Source: Rhodospirillaceae bacterium (GTDB taxonomy: Bacteria > Pseudomonadota > Alphaproteobacteria > UBA6615). From it: a stretch of 41,098 nucleotides of DNA. The position numbers and the translations under genes were made by a program. The DNA lies in NCBI GenBank assembly GCA_002724635.1, contig PBPM01000125.1, positions 1 to 41,098 on the forward strand, in the 5' to 3' direction. Positions 25,474 through 34,073 of this stretch are shown in pieces; the stretch's first letter is position 1; every line of letters begins with the position of its first letter. A model generated the notes under the pieces. That model did not search any database. It had not been told where the DNA came from and worked only from the letters and a program-made list of their open reading frames with translations.

Positions 25474-26532
25474 TCATCCGTAGACCGGGTCGGTCGGCGA
25501 TATGATCGTGCCCACCCGCGGCTTCACTTGACGCGGCTTGCGGTAGATCGCCGAACAGCGCAGCACGGGCTCACCGTCCGCCAGTACGGTTCCTTCGACG
25601 AAATTCATGTTGCGAGTGCTCTTAGCCAGCCGCGCATCGCACTCGACCCACTGGCCCGGGCATATCGGAGCCAGAAAGTCTGCCTCGAGGTGAATGGTAG
25701 GAGTAAGCCCTACCAAGCCAAGTGCATACATCGCAGACTGGGCCATGGCGACGTCGACAAAGCTCGTCATCCAGCCCCCATGGACAACGTCACGCGGATT
25801 GAGGTGGCGATGGTCGGCGCGAAACCCGAATACCGCCTTCGCCTTACCGCACTTCACGAACAAGGGTCCGTTCCGCGTGGTAAACGGGCTGGTGAATTGG
25901 AAGGCCTCGAACCCGCGCGGGACCTTGATCGCCTGCTCCAGCCGATACTCCACATGTTCCAACCGGTCGGCGCCCCAGAAAGTCTCGCCGTCGAGGACCA
26001 TGAAGGGAGCACCGAACATCCCGTCCTTGAGAGCACGCCGATAGGCATTGCGTAGATCTTTCCGTGCCCGTTCGTCGTCCGCCGCCGCTTTGATCTCCTT
26101 GATGGCGAGCGGCACGCCACGCGCCTTGCAGGCGCGTGCCAGTTGCTGCGCGGTGCGCACCTCCTTGCCGGTACCGAAATACCGGTAATCGACCGCGCGG
26201 GCAAAGTCCTTGGCGAGTGCTGGATCCTTTCGGTTCAGGCGCCAGAAGACTAGCCTGTGCAGCGTCGCCCCGTAAGGCGGCACCTCGGGCGGAAAAGAGA
26301 CCGGCAGGCCATTTATCTCGCACAGGCGCGGGAAATCCCTCGAGTTGTGGGCAAACTTCGCAGGCTGATCACGCGGCGACGTTACCCCATGATGGGCTAG
26401 GATCTCGGGCAACGGCACGCAGTGCCACTCGACCTCTCGCCCCCAGCGGGCGCCGAGCGTGTCGACGCGGTTCATCGCGACATAGGAATAGGCGGATACG
26501 AAATCGAAATAGAACTTGATAGGAGCTGGCAT
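25474..26532 (-). CDS. Fusion: 2-hydroxychromene-2-carboxylate isomerase domain + PaaI-type hotdog thioesterase domain
   Basis: A 352-residue two-domain protein. Residues 1-204 are a DsbA-like kappa-GST/HCCA isomerase: KFYFDFVSAYSYVAMNRV at 6-23 and GAPFMVLDGETFWGADRLEHV at 174-194 in part, the last being the family's C-terminal signature. HCCA isomerase normally interconverts 2-hydroxychromene-2-carboxylate and its ring-opened enone in naphthalene-type catabolism, using glutathione. Residues about 215-332 are a hotdog thioesterase: NPRDVVHGGWMTSFVD at 245-260, with HGG and Asp260 as in PaaI. The reading frame is continuous with no stop or frameshift. Linked functions suggest CoA-thioester processing of an aromatic intermediate, but that is inference. 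Confidence 0.85.
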   Translation of the reverse strand: MPAPIKFYFDFVSAYSYVAMNRVDTLGARWGREVEWHCVPLPEILAHHGVTSPRDQPAKFAHNSRDFPRLCEINGLPVSFPPEVPPYGATLHRLVFWRLNRKDPALAKDFARAVDYRYFGTGKEVRTAQQLARACKARGVPLAIKEIKAAADDERARKDLRNAYRRALKDGMFGAPFMVLDGETFWGADRLEHVEYRLEQAIKVPRGFEAFQFTSPFTTRNGPLFVKCGKAKAVFGFRADHRHLNPRDVVHGGWMTSFVDVAMAQSAMYALGLVGLTPTIHLEADFLAPICPGQWVECDARLAKSTRNMNFVEGTVLADGEPVLRCSAIYRKPRQVKPRVGTIISPTDPVYG

Positions 26533-26668
26533 TCTATCCTCTACGCGATGACGGGCTACAAGCGGGAATCAGCCCCCACCCCGCCGTCTTTTGAATCTCA
26601 CTCAATAATATAGTCGAAAATCTTCAACTCAGTCGCGGTCACCCAGGCCGCAGGCGCGCAACGCACAC

Positions 26669-27109
26669 TTAGTAAATGCAAAAACCCGGTCCAGACACCG
26701 AGACGGCGACCACCGCGCGGACCATAGAATTCATGATCGCCGACGCAACAGAAAGGCCTTCAGGCGGATCGACCTTATCGCAGTAAAACACCTGCGGCTC
26801 CTCGAACGCGGCCAGATGGATAGTCTCGCCCACATCCCATGCAGGCCGGCGAATGAAGGGTTCCGCTTGACGGGTGAGCGTCTCAAGCTGACTCTGACGT
26901 CGGCCTAGCGCGAAGGTGCTTTGGGCCTTGTCCTTAACGATCTAGCCCATTCGCGTCAGCCCCGCCAGTAGGCGATACGCGGTCTCGCGGTTGAGACCTG
27001 TCTGCCGAGCGATCGCAGCGAAAGTAATGGGATTCTCCGCCCCATCGTCACATTAGAGGATCGCGACTCTACTCTTCGCCGACCGGTTCTGGTAACGCGT
27101 TTCGGTCAT
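26669..27109 (-). pseudogene. IclR-family transcriptional regulator, decayed
   Basis: On the minus strand from ATG 27109 the frame reads an IclR winged helix, ITFAAIARQTGLNRETAYRL and LLAGLTRMG, then part of the effector domain, DVGETIHLAAFEEPQVFYCD KVDPPEGL. There is a TAA at codon 19 and a TAG just after TRMG. After SVASAIMNSMV the frame jumps to the C-terminal AVVAVSVSGPG, so about 100 residues of the effector domain are deleted. It is a clear pseudogene. It lies next to the OYE gene and upstream of the isomerase fusion, and may once have regulated one of them. The rest of the 26533-27123 gap is AT-richer, with nothing evident. Confidence 0.8.
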
Positions 27110-27123
27110 CCCGGCGGCGATCT

Positions 27124-28269
27124 TTAGTCGCCACGCACGCCGTCCAGTAGTGGCTCACGCCTCACAAGCCACCAGCCATACGGCTCAGGCCAGTCAGCAA
27201 ATTCCGGATCGACACCCAGCTCATGGGCGATATGGTGCGGCCAGTTGGGGTTATAGAGGGCTTCCCGGCCGACAGCGACGAGATCGGCCGCACCGGACGC
27301 AACTAGGTCTTCAGCGACATCCGCGTCGAGTACCAGCCCGACCACCATGGTGAAAATGCCCGTCGCGTCGCGTATGCGCGATCCATAAGGTGCTCGGAAC
27401 CCCTGTTCGCGCGGGCCGAGTCCCGCGGCCGCTAGCCTGTCAATACCGCCGGACGAGCAGTCGATCACATCGACGCCTCGGGCCTTGAGCTCACCGGAAA
27501 GCGCGACCGAGTCTTCTAGGCTCCATCCCTCGTCCGCGCCATCCACGTCGACCGCGGAGATGCGTACAAACAGAGGCTTGTCCTCGGGCCAGACTGCACG
27601 CACCTGCTCCGCCGTCTCGAGGGTGAAGCGCATACGGCCTGCCAGATCCCCGCCATAGGCATCGTTGCGATGATTGGATAAGGGCGAGAGAAACGAATGG
27701 GCTAGGTATCCATGGGCCGAATGAATCTCGAGAACCTCGAACCCCGCATCCACGGCATGCCCGGCGGCAGCCGCGAACTTCGCCTGAATCGACGCGATCT
27801 CCGGCACCGACAATTCCGTCGGCATCAACCAGCCCTGCTTCACCGGCTCGGCGCTGGCCGCAACGATGTCCCATACGTCCTCGCCGCGCGCCCGATCAGT
27901 ATCGTCAAGCGGACCATTGCCGTGCCAAGGCCGCTGCATGCTTGCCTTGCGGCCGGCGTGGGCAATCTGGATCGCCGGCATCGCACCACTGCGGCGGATG
28001 AAGTCTGTGACGGGCTTCAGGGCCTGCGCGTGATCCGCCGACCAGATTCCCAGATCGCCATGGGTGATCCTGCCGCGTGGTTCCACGGCTGAGGCCTCGG
28101 TGAAAACGGCCGCGGCTCCCCCCTGGGCGAACTTACCCAGATGCACAAGATGCCAGTCATTGGCCAAGCCATCCGTGGCCGAGTAGGTGCACATTGGAGA
28201 GACCACGGTCCGGTTGCGAAACTCCACACCACGAATTGTCAGGGGCGAGAACAGAGCAGATATGGACAT
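27124..28269 (-). CDS. NADH:flavin oxidoreductase, old yellow enzyme (YqjM-like)
   Basis: A 381-residue FMN TIM-barrel ene-reductase. SPMCTYSATDG at 24-34 carries the Cys27/Tyr29 pair that marks the thermophilic-like (YqjM) OYE class. QIAHAGRKAS and EIHSAHGYLAHSFLSPLSN supply FMN and substrate contacts, including the HxxH pair, and NDAYGG the conserved barrel segment. It reduces activated C=C bonds with NAD(P)H. ATG 28269 is preceded by GAGGAGG. It follows the carnitine-dehydrogenase-like gene by 41 bp on the same strand, so they may share a transcript. Confidence 0.92.
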   Translation of the reverse strand: MSISALFSPLTIRGVEFRNRTVVSPMCTYSATDGLANDWHLVHLGKFAQGGAAAVFTEASAVEPRGRITHGDLGIWSADHAQALKPVTDFIRRSGAMPAIQIAHAGRKASMQRPWHGNGPLDDTDRARGEDVWDIVAASAEPVKQGWLMPTELSVPEIASIQAKFAAAAGHAVDAGFEVLEIHSAHGYLAHSFLSPLSNHRNDAYGGDLAGRMRFTLETAEQVRAVWPEDKPLFVRISAVDVDGADEGWSLEDSVALSGELKARGVDVIDCSSGGIDRLAAAGLGPREQGFRAPYGSRIRDATGIFTMVVGLVLDADVAEDLVASGAADLVAVGREALYNPNWPHHIAHELGVDPEFADWPEPYGWWLVRREPLLDGVRGD

Positions 28270-28310
28270 GAGTCCTCCTCGGGGGTTCGAAAACGGCAAA
28301 CGGATGCGAC

Positions 28311-29249
28311 TTATTCTTTACCGTTACCGAGAGCCTTAAGCAGCCGCAACAGGGTTGCGTCTCGTTCCGCGGTCAGCTCGCTGATCGAGCGTCCCTGGGT
28401 CTCGGCATCTACGCCGTCGATGATCTTCTGTTTCACCGCATCGGTGAGCTCAGGGGCGCCCAGCGCCTCCCATCGGCGCTCCTGACTTGGCCCCAGGACC
28501 TCGAAATAACGCCGGATGCCGCCATCACCGCCCCCTAAGTGATAGGTCATGTGCGGGCCCATGAATGCCCAGCGCAGGCCGGGGCCACCGCTCACCGCCT
28601 TATCGATATCCTCGACCGTCGCATAGCCCTCGGCCACTAGGTAAACCGCCTCGCGGTAGAGCGCCGCCTGCAGCCGGTTGACGAGATGGCCGGGAATTTC
28701 TGCGCGCAGCCGAATCGGGGTCTTCCCGATCGCATCGTAGAATACCATCGCCCGGTCGACGGCCCAGCCGTCCGTCTGCTTGCCGCCGCCGACCTCGACC
28801 ACCGGCATCAGGTGCGGTGGGTTGAACGGATGACCAAGCACAATCCGGCCGGGATGCACCGCCAGATGCTGAAACTCCGAGACCGGCAACGCGGTCGAGC
28901 TGGATGAGATCACCACATCGTCGGGAATATCCCGGTCAATCTCGGCCATCAGCCGCGCTTTAAGTTCCGGGTCCTCAGGTCCGCTCTCTTGCACGAACTC
29001 GACGCCATCAAGCGCCTCACCAACCCGGTCGAAGCAGGCCAGCTTGTCGAGCGACGCCCCCTCGGCGAGGCCCAGCTGCTCCATGATCGGCCAGGCCCGT
29101 GCAACGAAGGAAGTCACGTTCTCGGCGTAGCCGTAGAGGGGATCCCAACATCGCACGCTCAGACCGTGTGCCAGAAAATATGCGGCCCAAGAGGAGCCAA
29201 TGGTGCCGGCACCAATGATGCCAACGGTCGTAATCCTAGCTTCACTCAT
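28311..29249 (-). CDS. lcdH: L-carnitine dehydrogenase-like 3-hydroxyacyl-CoA dehydrogenase family protein
   Basis: A 312-residue NAD-dependent dehydrogenase with Rossmann motif GAGTIG at 13-18 and the 3HCDH pattern GHPFNPPHLMPVVEVGGG near residue 140. The C-terminal GLRWAFMGPHMTYHLGGGDG and GRSISELTAERD match L-carnitine 3-dehydrogenases rather than FadB-type enzymes. It would oxidise L-carnitine to 3-dehydrocarnitine. The usual partners, a beta-keto acid cleavage enzyme and a betainyl-CoA thioesterase, are not adjacent, so the substrate remains provisional. ATG 29249 gives family length; a longer frame to 29522 is rejected. Confidence 0.85.
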   Translation of the reverse strand: MSEARITTVGIIGAGTIGSSWAAYFLAHGLSVRCWDPLYGYAENVTSFVARAWPIMEQLGLAEGASLDKLACFDRVGEALDGVEFVQESGPEDPELKARLMAEIDRDIPDDVVISSSSTALPVSEFQHLAVHPGRIVLGHPFNPPHLMPVVEVGGGKQTDGWAVDRAMVFYDAIGKTPIRLRAEIPGHLVNRLQAALYREAVYLVAEGYATVEDIDKAVSGGPGLRWAFMGPHMTYHLGGGDGGIRRYFEVLGPSQERRWEALGAPELTDAVKQKIIDGVDAETQGRSISELTAERDATLLRLLKALGNGKE

Positions 29250-29491
29250 ATTTCTCTCTGACCCCATAGATCCGCGAACGGTGCCGCGCTGGTACAGGTC
29301 TGATTTGAATGCGTTTCCGTGACTGATACTATGGCGCAACAACGCATACTTCAGGTGACTAAATTCATGACTACCTATGTCACGGCCGCACTGGCCATTA
29401 CTTACTCGTCCTAGATCGTAGCCTATCGCCCGCCGGTACACGCACTTTTGGAGAAGGATGGCCGGCGCTCTACCTCGCCCAAAAGCGGGAC
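29250..29491. other. Intergenic region upstream of lcdH
   Basis: AT-richer stretch of about 240 bp. It should hold the promoter of the minus-strand lcdH gene. I see no RNA gene or terminator. A plus-strand frame is open from about 29402 into the DUF1330 fragment, but the part before 29490 has no recognisable family sequence. Confidence 0.35.
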
Positions 29492-29755
29492 GTGATCTCG
29501 ATGAAGGGCGAGGCAGCAGCACTCTCCGTCACGGCTCTGCTGGAATTCCCCGATAAAGCGGCGGTGCATGCCTTCTATGCCGACGCGGAATATGCGCCTT
29601 GGTTAGAATCCCGCAACGCGGGCGCAAACGGTCAGGTACTCATCCTCGACGCGCGCCAGCGCGGGTCAGCTGTCGACGGGGGTTCCCGCAATCCCGCTGC
29701 GCAGGTCCTTGCAGGTGAAGAAGTGGCAGTCCTCGTCCGGCGAAATCGTGACTGA
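29492..29755 (+). pseudogene. DUF1330-family fragment
   Basis: The frame from GTG 29492 contains ALLEFPDKAAVHAFYADAEY APWLESRNAGANGQ, which is the characteristic second half of DUF1330 (a small ferredoxin-like fold protein whose signature is EFPxxxxAxxFYxSxEYxxxxxxR). The first half of the domain is not recognisable upstream, and after VLILDARQRG the frame runs on antisense through the 3' end of the cupin gene. I read it as a 5'-truncated remnant whose 3' end has merged with the convergent cupin gene. It is about 60 codons of real homology. Confidence 0.6.
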
Positions 29756-30067
29756 ATGTATGATATCGGCCGGGATGTAGATGAGTTGCCCGGGACCAAC
29801 ATCGGATTCCTGTCCGTCCACCGTCGCGTGCAAACGGCCCTGTAGGATGTAGATCCACTGTTCGTTCGGATGCGTATGGGGTGCGGATGTCTGACCCGCC
29901 GGCAGAGTCATGATGCCAACCTGAGTCAGCTCGCCTTCGACCACCGGGCCGAACGTCTCCGCGTAACCCGGCCCGGCCGCCAAGCCCTCAAGTTTCGCCA
30001 CATCGAACACATAATCTCCGTTGCCCGCCTTGTAGGCGCCGTCGGTCTTGGTATCGGCACTCGCCAT
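29666..30067 (-). CDS. Single-domain cupin protein
   Basis: A 133-residue small beta-barrel protein. Cupin motif 1 is AGQTSAPHTHPNEQWIYILQG with metal ligands H64, H66 and the acidic E69; motif 2 is PGQLIYIPADIIHSV with H104. One metal (Fe, Mn or Ni) is expected. There is no helix-turn-helix or second cupin. Such proteins include dioxygenases, isomerases and storage folds, so the reaction is unknown. The start ATG 30067 lies behind a weak purine-rich site. Its 3' end overlaps the DUF1330 remnant on the other strand. Confidence 0.88.
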   Translation of the reverse strand: MASADTKTDGAYKAGNGDYVFDVAKLEGLAAGPGYAETFGPVVEGELTQVGIMTLPAGQTSAPHTHPNEQWIYILQGRLHATVDGQESDVGPGQLIYIPADIIHSVTISPDEDCHFFTCKDLRSGIAGTPVDS

Positions 30068-30348
30068 TCTATTACCCCCGGTATTCGTAATTTCGCCAAT
30101 ATATTAGCAAGCACGAGCGACGGTGCGAAAGCATCATGGGGGCGCCCGATCGCGCAGATGACTCAAAATTGTGCCGAAACACGCGGCAAATGGACGCCGT
30201 CGCCATCGGCAGCGGCCCCATCCGGGAGCCTTCTGCCGCGCGGCCGAACCGCAATTTGGCTCCTGTCCGAGCGCTAGCCTGCACGGTTCCAGAGCGGATC
30301 CTGTTTTCTTTCTCCGGTCGTGCCCCCGGTCCATGCTATGACGCTGGT
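30068..30348. other. Divergent intergenic region
   Basis: Lies between the divergent cupin and membrane-protein genes. The first 50 bp are AT-rich (aatatattagcaag), consistent with promoter DNA. The remainder is GC-rich with no recognisable operator, RNA or coding frame. Confidence 0.4.
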
Positions 30349-30714
30349 ATGAACCGCGCAGCACTCCTCATCATTGCCGCCCTGACCGGGCTGGGCGCCG
30401 CCTACATGATCTATCTCAGCGTGACTGCTGATGCCGGCGTGACCGCATGGCGCGCCGCACGGGCGACCGCCGCCGTCCTGGTCATCGGGGCCGCACTGGT
30501 TACCTGGCGGGAACTAATCCGTCCGAGCGACAAGCAGGCGCATGTTCTGAAACGGGCCTCCCTAGTGGCACTAATCGTCGGCATAATCGGGCTGGGGACT
30601 AACGCATTTGTCGGCGGCACAACTAAACTGCCCGACGGGCCGATCTTCGTCCTGTCGCTGCTGCTAATACTGCAGGCCTTTATGACCATTGGCCACGCCT
30701 CCCGATCAGCCTGA
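30349..30714 (+). CDS. Small four-helix membrane protein, unknown function
   Basis: A 121-residue protein with four hydrophobic segments: about residues 4-24 (LLIIAALTGLGAAYMIYLSV), 38-53, 70-85 and 96-115. A basic loop, RELIRPSDKQAHVLKRAS, lies between helices two and three. It has no motif I recognise. Starting at ATG 30349, without a clear ribosome site, it ends 9 bp before the DMT transporter gene and may form an operon with it. It is probably a real inner-membrane protein, given continuous hydrophobic coding and good context. Confidence 0.65.
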   Translation: MNRAALLIIAALTGLGAAYMIYLSVTADAGVTAWRAARATAAVLVIGAALVTWRELIRPSDKQAHVLKRASLVALIVGIIGLGTNAFVGGTTKLPDGPIFVLSLLLILQAFMTIGHASRSA

Positions 30715-30723
30715 GCTGCCTCC

Positions 30724-31623
30724 TTGTTCGACGGCGCAGCGCAGTCGCGCATAAACGGTAATCTCCGCGGTATCTTCTGGATGGCGGTGACAGGCATCCT
30801 ATTCGTCGCCGTCACCGCGATCGTGCGCCATCTGGGGACGGACATGAACGCCGTCCAGGCGGCCTTCATCCGTTATGTGTTTGGGCTCATCCTGCTGGTA
30901 CCTATCCTGTTTCGGATCGGCAATTTTGCACGCGAGCGCAAGATCATGGGACTGCATGCCGCGCGCGGCGTGATCCATGGGATCGGGGTCATGCTCTGGT
31001 TCTTCGCGATGGCCAAGATACCGATCGCCGAGGTCACAGCGCTCGGTTTCACTGCGCCGATCTTCACCACGCTGGGCGCAGCCTTTTTTCTTGGCGAGAA
31101 ACTGCATCTTCACCGAGTCGGCGCCGTTCTGATCGGGTTCGGCGGTGCGTTGATCGTTCTGCAACCCGGGTTCCAGGCGATCAATATCGGCTCCATCGCC
31201 CAGCTTACGGCAGCGCCGCTCTTTGCCTGTTCTTTCCTGATCGCCAAGCGCCTGACTCGGACGGAGTCGAGCCCCGCAATCGTCGCCTACCTGTCGATCT
31301 TCGTGACTCTCACCTTGCTGCTGCCAGCGCTAATGGTCTGGCGCACACCCACACTGATCGAGCTCGGTTGGCTGTTCGCCATCGCGGCCTGTGCGACGGC
31401 CGGCCATGTCACGCTGACGCAGGCCCTCAAGTCCGCCGACATTACGGTGACCCAGCCGATCCAGTTTTTGCAACTCGTCTGGGCGACACTTCTGGGCCTC
31501 ACCTTGTTCGGCGAGCAACCGGAGATATGGACCTGGGTCGGAGGCGGTATAATTGTCGCCAGTGCGACCTATATCGCGCGTCGCGAAACGCGGACGCGCC
31601 GAGCCGCAGAGGTGCGCCGATAA
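30724..31623 (+). CDS. EamA/DMT-family transporter
   Basis: A 299-residue ten-helix transporter. EamA hallmarks include GIFWMAVTGILFVAVTAIVR HLG near the N-terminus, ALGFTAPIFTTLGAAFFLGE at the end of repeat one, and SADITVTQPIQFLQLVWATL in repeat two. The start is uncertain: TTG 30724 gives a typical short cytosolic lead, while ATG 30781 begins inside the first helix. It is the fifth EamA gene in the window, but this one stands alone, not paired. Substrate unknown. Confidence 0.88.
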   Translation: MFDGAAQSRINGNLRGIFWMAVTGILFVAVTAIVRHLGTDMNAVQAAFIRYVFGLILLVPILFRIGNFARERKIMGLHAARGVIHGIGVMLWFFAMAKIPIAEVTALGFTAPIFTTLGAAFFLGEKLHLHRVGAVLIGFGGALIVLQPGFQAINIGSIAQLTAAPLFACSFLIAKRLTRTESSPAIVAYLSIFVTLTLLLPALMVWRTPTLIELGWLFAIAACATAGHVTLTQALKSADITVTQPIQFLQLVWATLLGLTLFGEQPEIWTWVGGGIIVASATYIARRETRTRRAAEVRR

Positions 31624-31899
31624 AACGCGCTCGCCGAAAAACACCGGGGCAGCTGTGAGCCCCAGCATCGCCAAGCCGCTCAGTCCGGTCGCAGACGAAA
31701 CCGTAGCCAAAATCAGCCATCCGGAAACCGGCTGCTCCTCGCTCTAAGTCTTGTCATCCAACGGTCTTGTTTCGAAACTGCAAATATACGAGCAGCAAAC
31801 CGAAATGCGGTTCGGCTCGGTTTTGCAACATTGCATGATAGTGCATTGTTCCAATCGACCTGTGAGGTCCCCTTAGGTTTTTATTTCAACATGGCGTTC

Positions 31900-32080
31900 T
31901 TCAATTCTGCCTTCGCAACCAGCTTCCTAGTCAGCCGAATCATCTTCCGGCTGACCAAGACATGGGAAGGCACGCTCACACGACGGATCGCAAATATGGC
32001 AATTCAGGTCATGGAGAACCGCGTCCTGACGGGCGCCGTCCTTGAGATCGACGGGGGTGCCAAAATCCTGATGAAGAACC
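31900..32080 (+). pseudogene. SDR C-terminal remnant
   Basis: In the frame ending ahead of the flavin reductase, RIANMAIQVMENRVLTGAVL EIDGGAKIL at about 31986-32070 is the typical C-terminus of an SDR (MExxxLTGxVLxxDGG). The preceding 30 codons are only weakly protein-like, and the Rossmann and active-site parts are absent. It therefore looks like a 3' fragment of a lost SDR gene. The frame has no stop before the flavin reductase and reads into it out of frame. The remaining DNA from 31624 to 31890 shows nothing recognisable. Confidence 0.6.
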
Positions 32081-32101
32081 GGCACGGAAAAGGAGACATC
32101 T

Positions 32102-32611
32102 ATGGGAACCGACAACACAGGCGCGGGCAACGCGGACATCGACATCGGCAGCTTCTGGAAGGCGATCAGCCAGCGCGCGGTCGGTGCGACCGTCGTCACC
32201 GCGCGCAGCAGCGCCGGACCGGCGGGTTTCCTCGGCCTATCTGCGACCCATGTATGCGCCAACCCGCCGACGATGCTCGTCTCGATCGACACGCGAACCT
32301 CGGCCCTCGGGGCGATCCGGGAGTCCGGACACTTCGCAATCAACTACCTGCCCAAGGGGGCGGAGAATGTTGTGGACCTGTTCGGGGGCAAGACCGACGT
32401 GAAGGGCGCTGACCGTTTCGAGGTCGGCCGGTGGGGCATGCTGGCGACCGGAGCGCCTGTGTATCAAGATGCCGTGGGGGTGATGGACTGCCGGCTCGAG
32501 GAGACCCTCGAGCGCCACGGCACGATCATTGCGCTCGGCACGGTCGTTGCGATCGGCGGGGACGCGGACGCTGCGCCGCTCGTATATTTCCGCAGCGGGT
32601 ACCTGAGCTGA
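32102..32611 (+). CDS. Flavin reductase family protein (HpaC-like)
   Basis: A 169-residue split-barrel flavin reductase. FWKAISQRAVGATVVTAR at 18-35 in part, GPAGFLGLSATHVCANPPTM with LVSIDTRTS, and SGHFAINYLPKG are family blocks that bind FMN. It supplies reduced flavin to two-component monooxygenases. A GGAG site lies just before ATG 32102. It converges on an NtaA-type monooxygenase gene at 32653, its probable functional partner even though it is on the other strand. Confidence 0.92.
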   Translation: MGTDNTGAGNADIDIGSFWKAISQRAVGATVVTARSSAGPAGFLGLSATHVCANPPTMLVSIDTRTSALGAIRESGHFAINYLPKGAENVVDLFGGKTDVKGADRFEVGRWGMLATGAPVYQDAVGVMDCRLEETLERHGTIIALGTVVAIGGDADAAPLVYFRSGYLS

Positions 32612-32622
32612 CACTTGCGGCC

Positions 32623-32643
32623 GGGCGGGTCTGCTACCCGCCC
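32623..32643. terminator. Hairpin between convergent flavin reductase and monooxygenase genes
   Basis: A perfect 8-bp stem (gggcgggt / acccgccc) with a 5-base loop in the 41-bp space between two convergent genes. There is no T-tract, so it may act as a shared, possibly Rho-assisted, terminator. Confidence 0.5.
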
Positions 32644-32652
32644 GCGCCGCGC

Positions 32653-34002
32653 CTACTGAGCGGCTTCGCTTGGCTGCTTGAAGAACTGGTTATCCGGGCG
32701 CGGGAGGCCGAGATTCTCACGCAGGGTCTTGCCCGCATACTCGCGCCGGAGGACGCCGCGCCGCTGGAGTTCCGGCACCACCCGGTCGACGAACAAATCG
32801 AGACCCTCCGGCAGGAACGGGAACATTATGGTGAATCCGTCGCTCGCCCTTCCGTCGAGCCATGCCTCCATCTCATCGGCGACAGTCTCAGCGGTGCCTA
32901 CCATGGCGAGCCCGGAATACCCACCCATACGCTGCGCTAGCTGCCGCACGCTCAGCCCCTCCTGCTCCGCCATGCGGATTGCCCGTTCGCGCCCGCTCTT
33001 TGATGCGTTGCTTTCGGGGATCTCTTTCGGCAGCGGCTCATCGAGATCGAACCTAGAAGCGTCAGTGCCAAGCTGGACCGAGAGTGACGCAATCGCGCTG
33101 TCGATATGCACTTTCGAGTCGAGGACCGCACGTTTCTTGCGCGCCTCTTCGACGCTGTCGCCGATAACTACCAAACAGGCAGGCAGGATCTTTAGATGGT
33201 CGCGATTCCGCCCGAGCTTGGTCATCCGGTCTTTCACATCGGCATAGAATTCACGACCGTCCTCGATGGTGCGCTGGGCCGCGAAGATCACCTCGGCGGT
33301 CTCGGCCGCCAGCTGGCGCCCCGCCTCGGAGCCACCCGCCTGGACAATCAGCGGCCAGCCCTGAACCGGTCGCGCCACATGCAGGGGGCCGCGCACCGAG
33401 AAGAACTCGCCCTTGTGATCTAGGGTGTGGAGCTTCTCGGGATCGAAGAAGACACCCGATTCCACATTGCGGACGAAGGCGTCGTCTGCCCAGCTATCCC
33501 AGAGGCCGGTGACCACGTCGTAAAACTCACGCGCCCTGCGGTAGCGCTCAGCATGATCGAGATGCTCCTCGAGGCCGAAATTCTTCGCCGCATCCGGATT
33601 CGACGTGGTGACGATGTTCCAGCCCGCGCGCCCGCCGCTAATGTGGTCGAGCGAGGCGAACCGGCGGGCGACGTGGAACGGTTCGTCGAAGGAGGTCGAG
33701 CCCGTCGCGATCAGGCCGAGATTCTCAGTCGCCATCGACAACGCCGACAGCAGCGTGAAGGGTTCGAACGAAGTTGCCGTCGCGCTGCGCTTGAGCGCAT
33801 CCATGGGCATGTTGAGCATCGCCAGATGGTCAGCCATAAAGAAGGCCTCAAAGCGCGCTTCCTCAAGTCGCTGGGCGAGCTTCACGATCGCGCGGAAGTT
33901 GAAGTTCGCGTCGGGCATCCCGCCCGGGTAACGCCAAGCGCCCGTGTGGATGCTGATCGGACGCATGAACGCCATGAGATGCATTCGGTCGCTGTCCGTC
34001 AT
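32653..34002 (-). CDS. NtaA/SnaA/DszA-type FMNH2-dependent monooxygenase (LLM class)
   Basis: A 449-residue luciferase-family oxygenase of the nitrilotriacetate monooxygenase group. Recognisable blocks are the N-terminal SIHTGAWRYPGG, RFEAFFMADHLAMLN, TGSTSFDEPFHVARRFASLDHISGGRAGWN IVTTSNP (about 100-130, in parts), GEFFSVRGPLHVARP VQGWPLIVQAGGSEAG, and the C-terminal DGFTIMFPFLPEGLDLFVDRVVPELQRRG. These enzymes need a separate flavin reductase, which is present convergently at 32102. Substrates are aminopolycarboxylates, sulfonates or heterocycles. The start is at ATG 34002; ATG 33981 is also possible. Confidence 0.93.
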   Translation of the reverse strand: MTDSDRMHLMAFMRPISIHTGAWRYPGGMPDANFNFRAIVKLAQRLEEARFEAFFMADHLAMLNMPMDALKRSATATSFEPFTLLSALSMATENLGLIATGSTSFDEPFHVARRFASLDHISGGRAGWNIVTTSNPDAAKNFGLEEHLDHAERYRRAREFYDVVTGLWDSWADDAFVRNVESGVFFDPEKLHTLDHKGEFFSVRGPLHVARPVQGWPLIVQAGGSEAGRQLAAETAEVIFAAQRTIEDGREFYADVKDRMTKLGRNRDHLKILPACLVVIGDSVEEARKKRAVLDSKVHIDSAIASLSVQLGTDASRFDLDEPLPKEIPESNASKSGRERAIRMAEQEGLSVRQLAQRMGGYSGLAMVGTAETVADEMEAWLDGRASDGFTIMFPFLPEGLDLFVDRVVPELQRRGVLRREYAGKTLRENLGLPRPDNQFFKQPSEAAQ

Positions 34003-34073
34003 GACTGGTTCGTTCCTGTCCGCTGCCCGGAAGTCCTCAAAATAGTCCCCCGCCCAGAGAGGTCAAAAAGACA

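Noticed and set aside
31330..31710. Minus-strand ORF beginning with a hydrophobic stretch that resembles a signal peptide
   Set aside because: Antisense to the 3' end of the DMT transporter gene, with no family match and an arginine-rich remainder.
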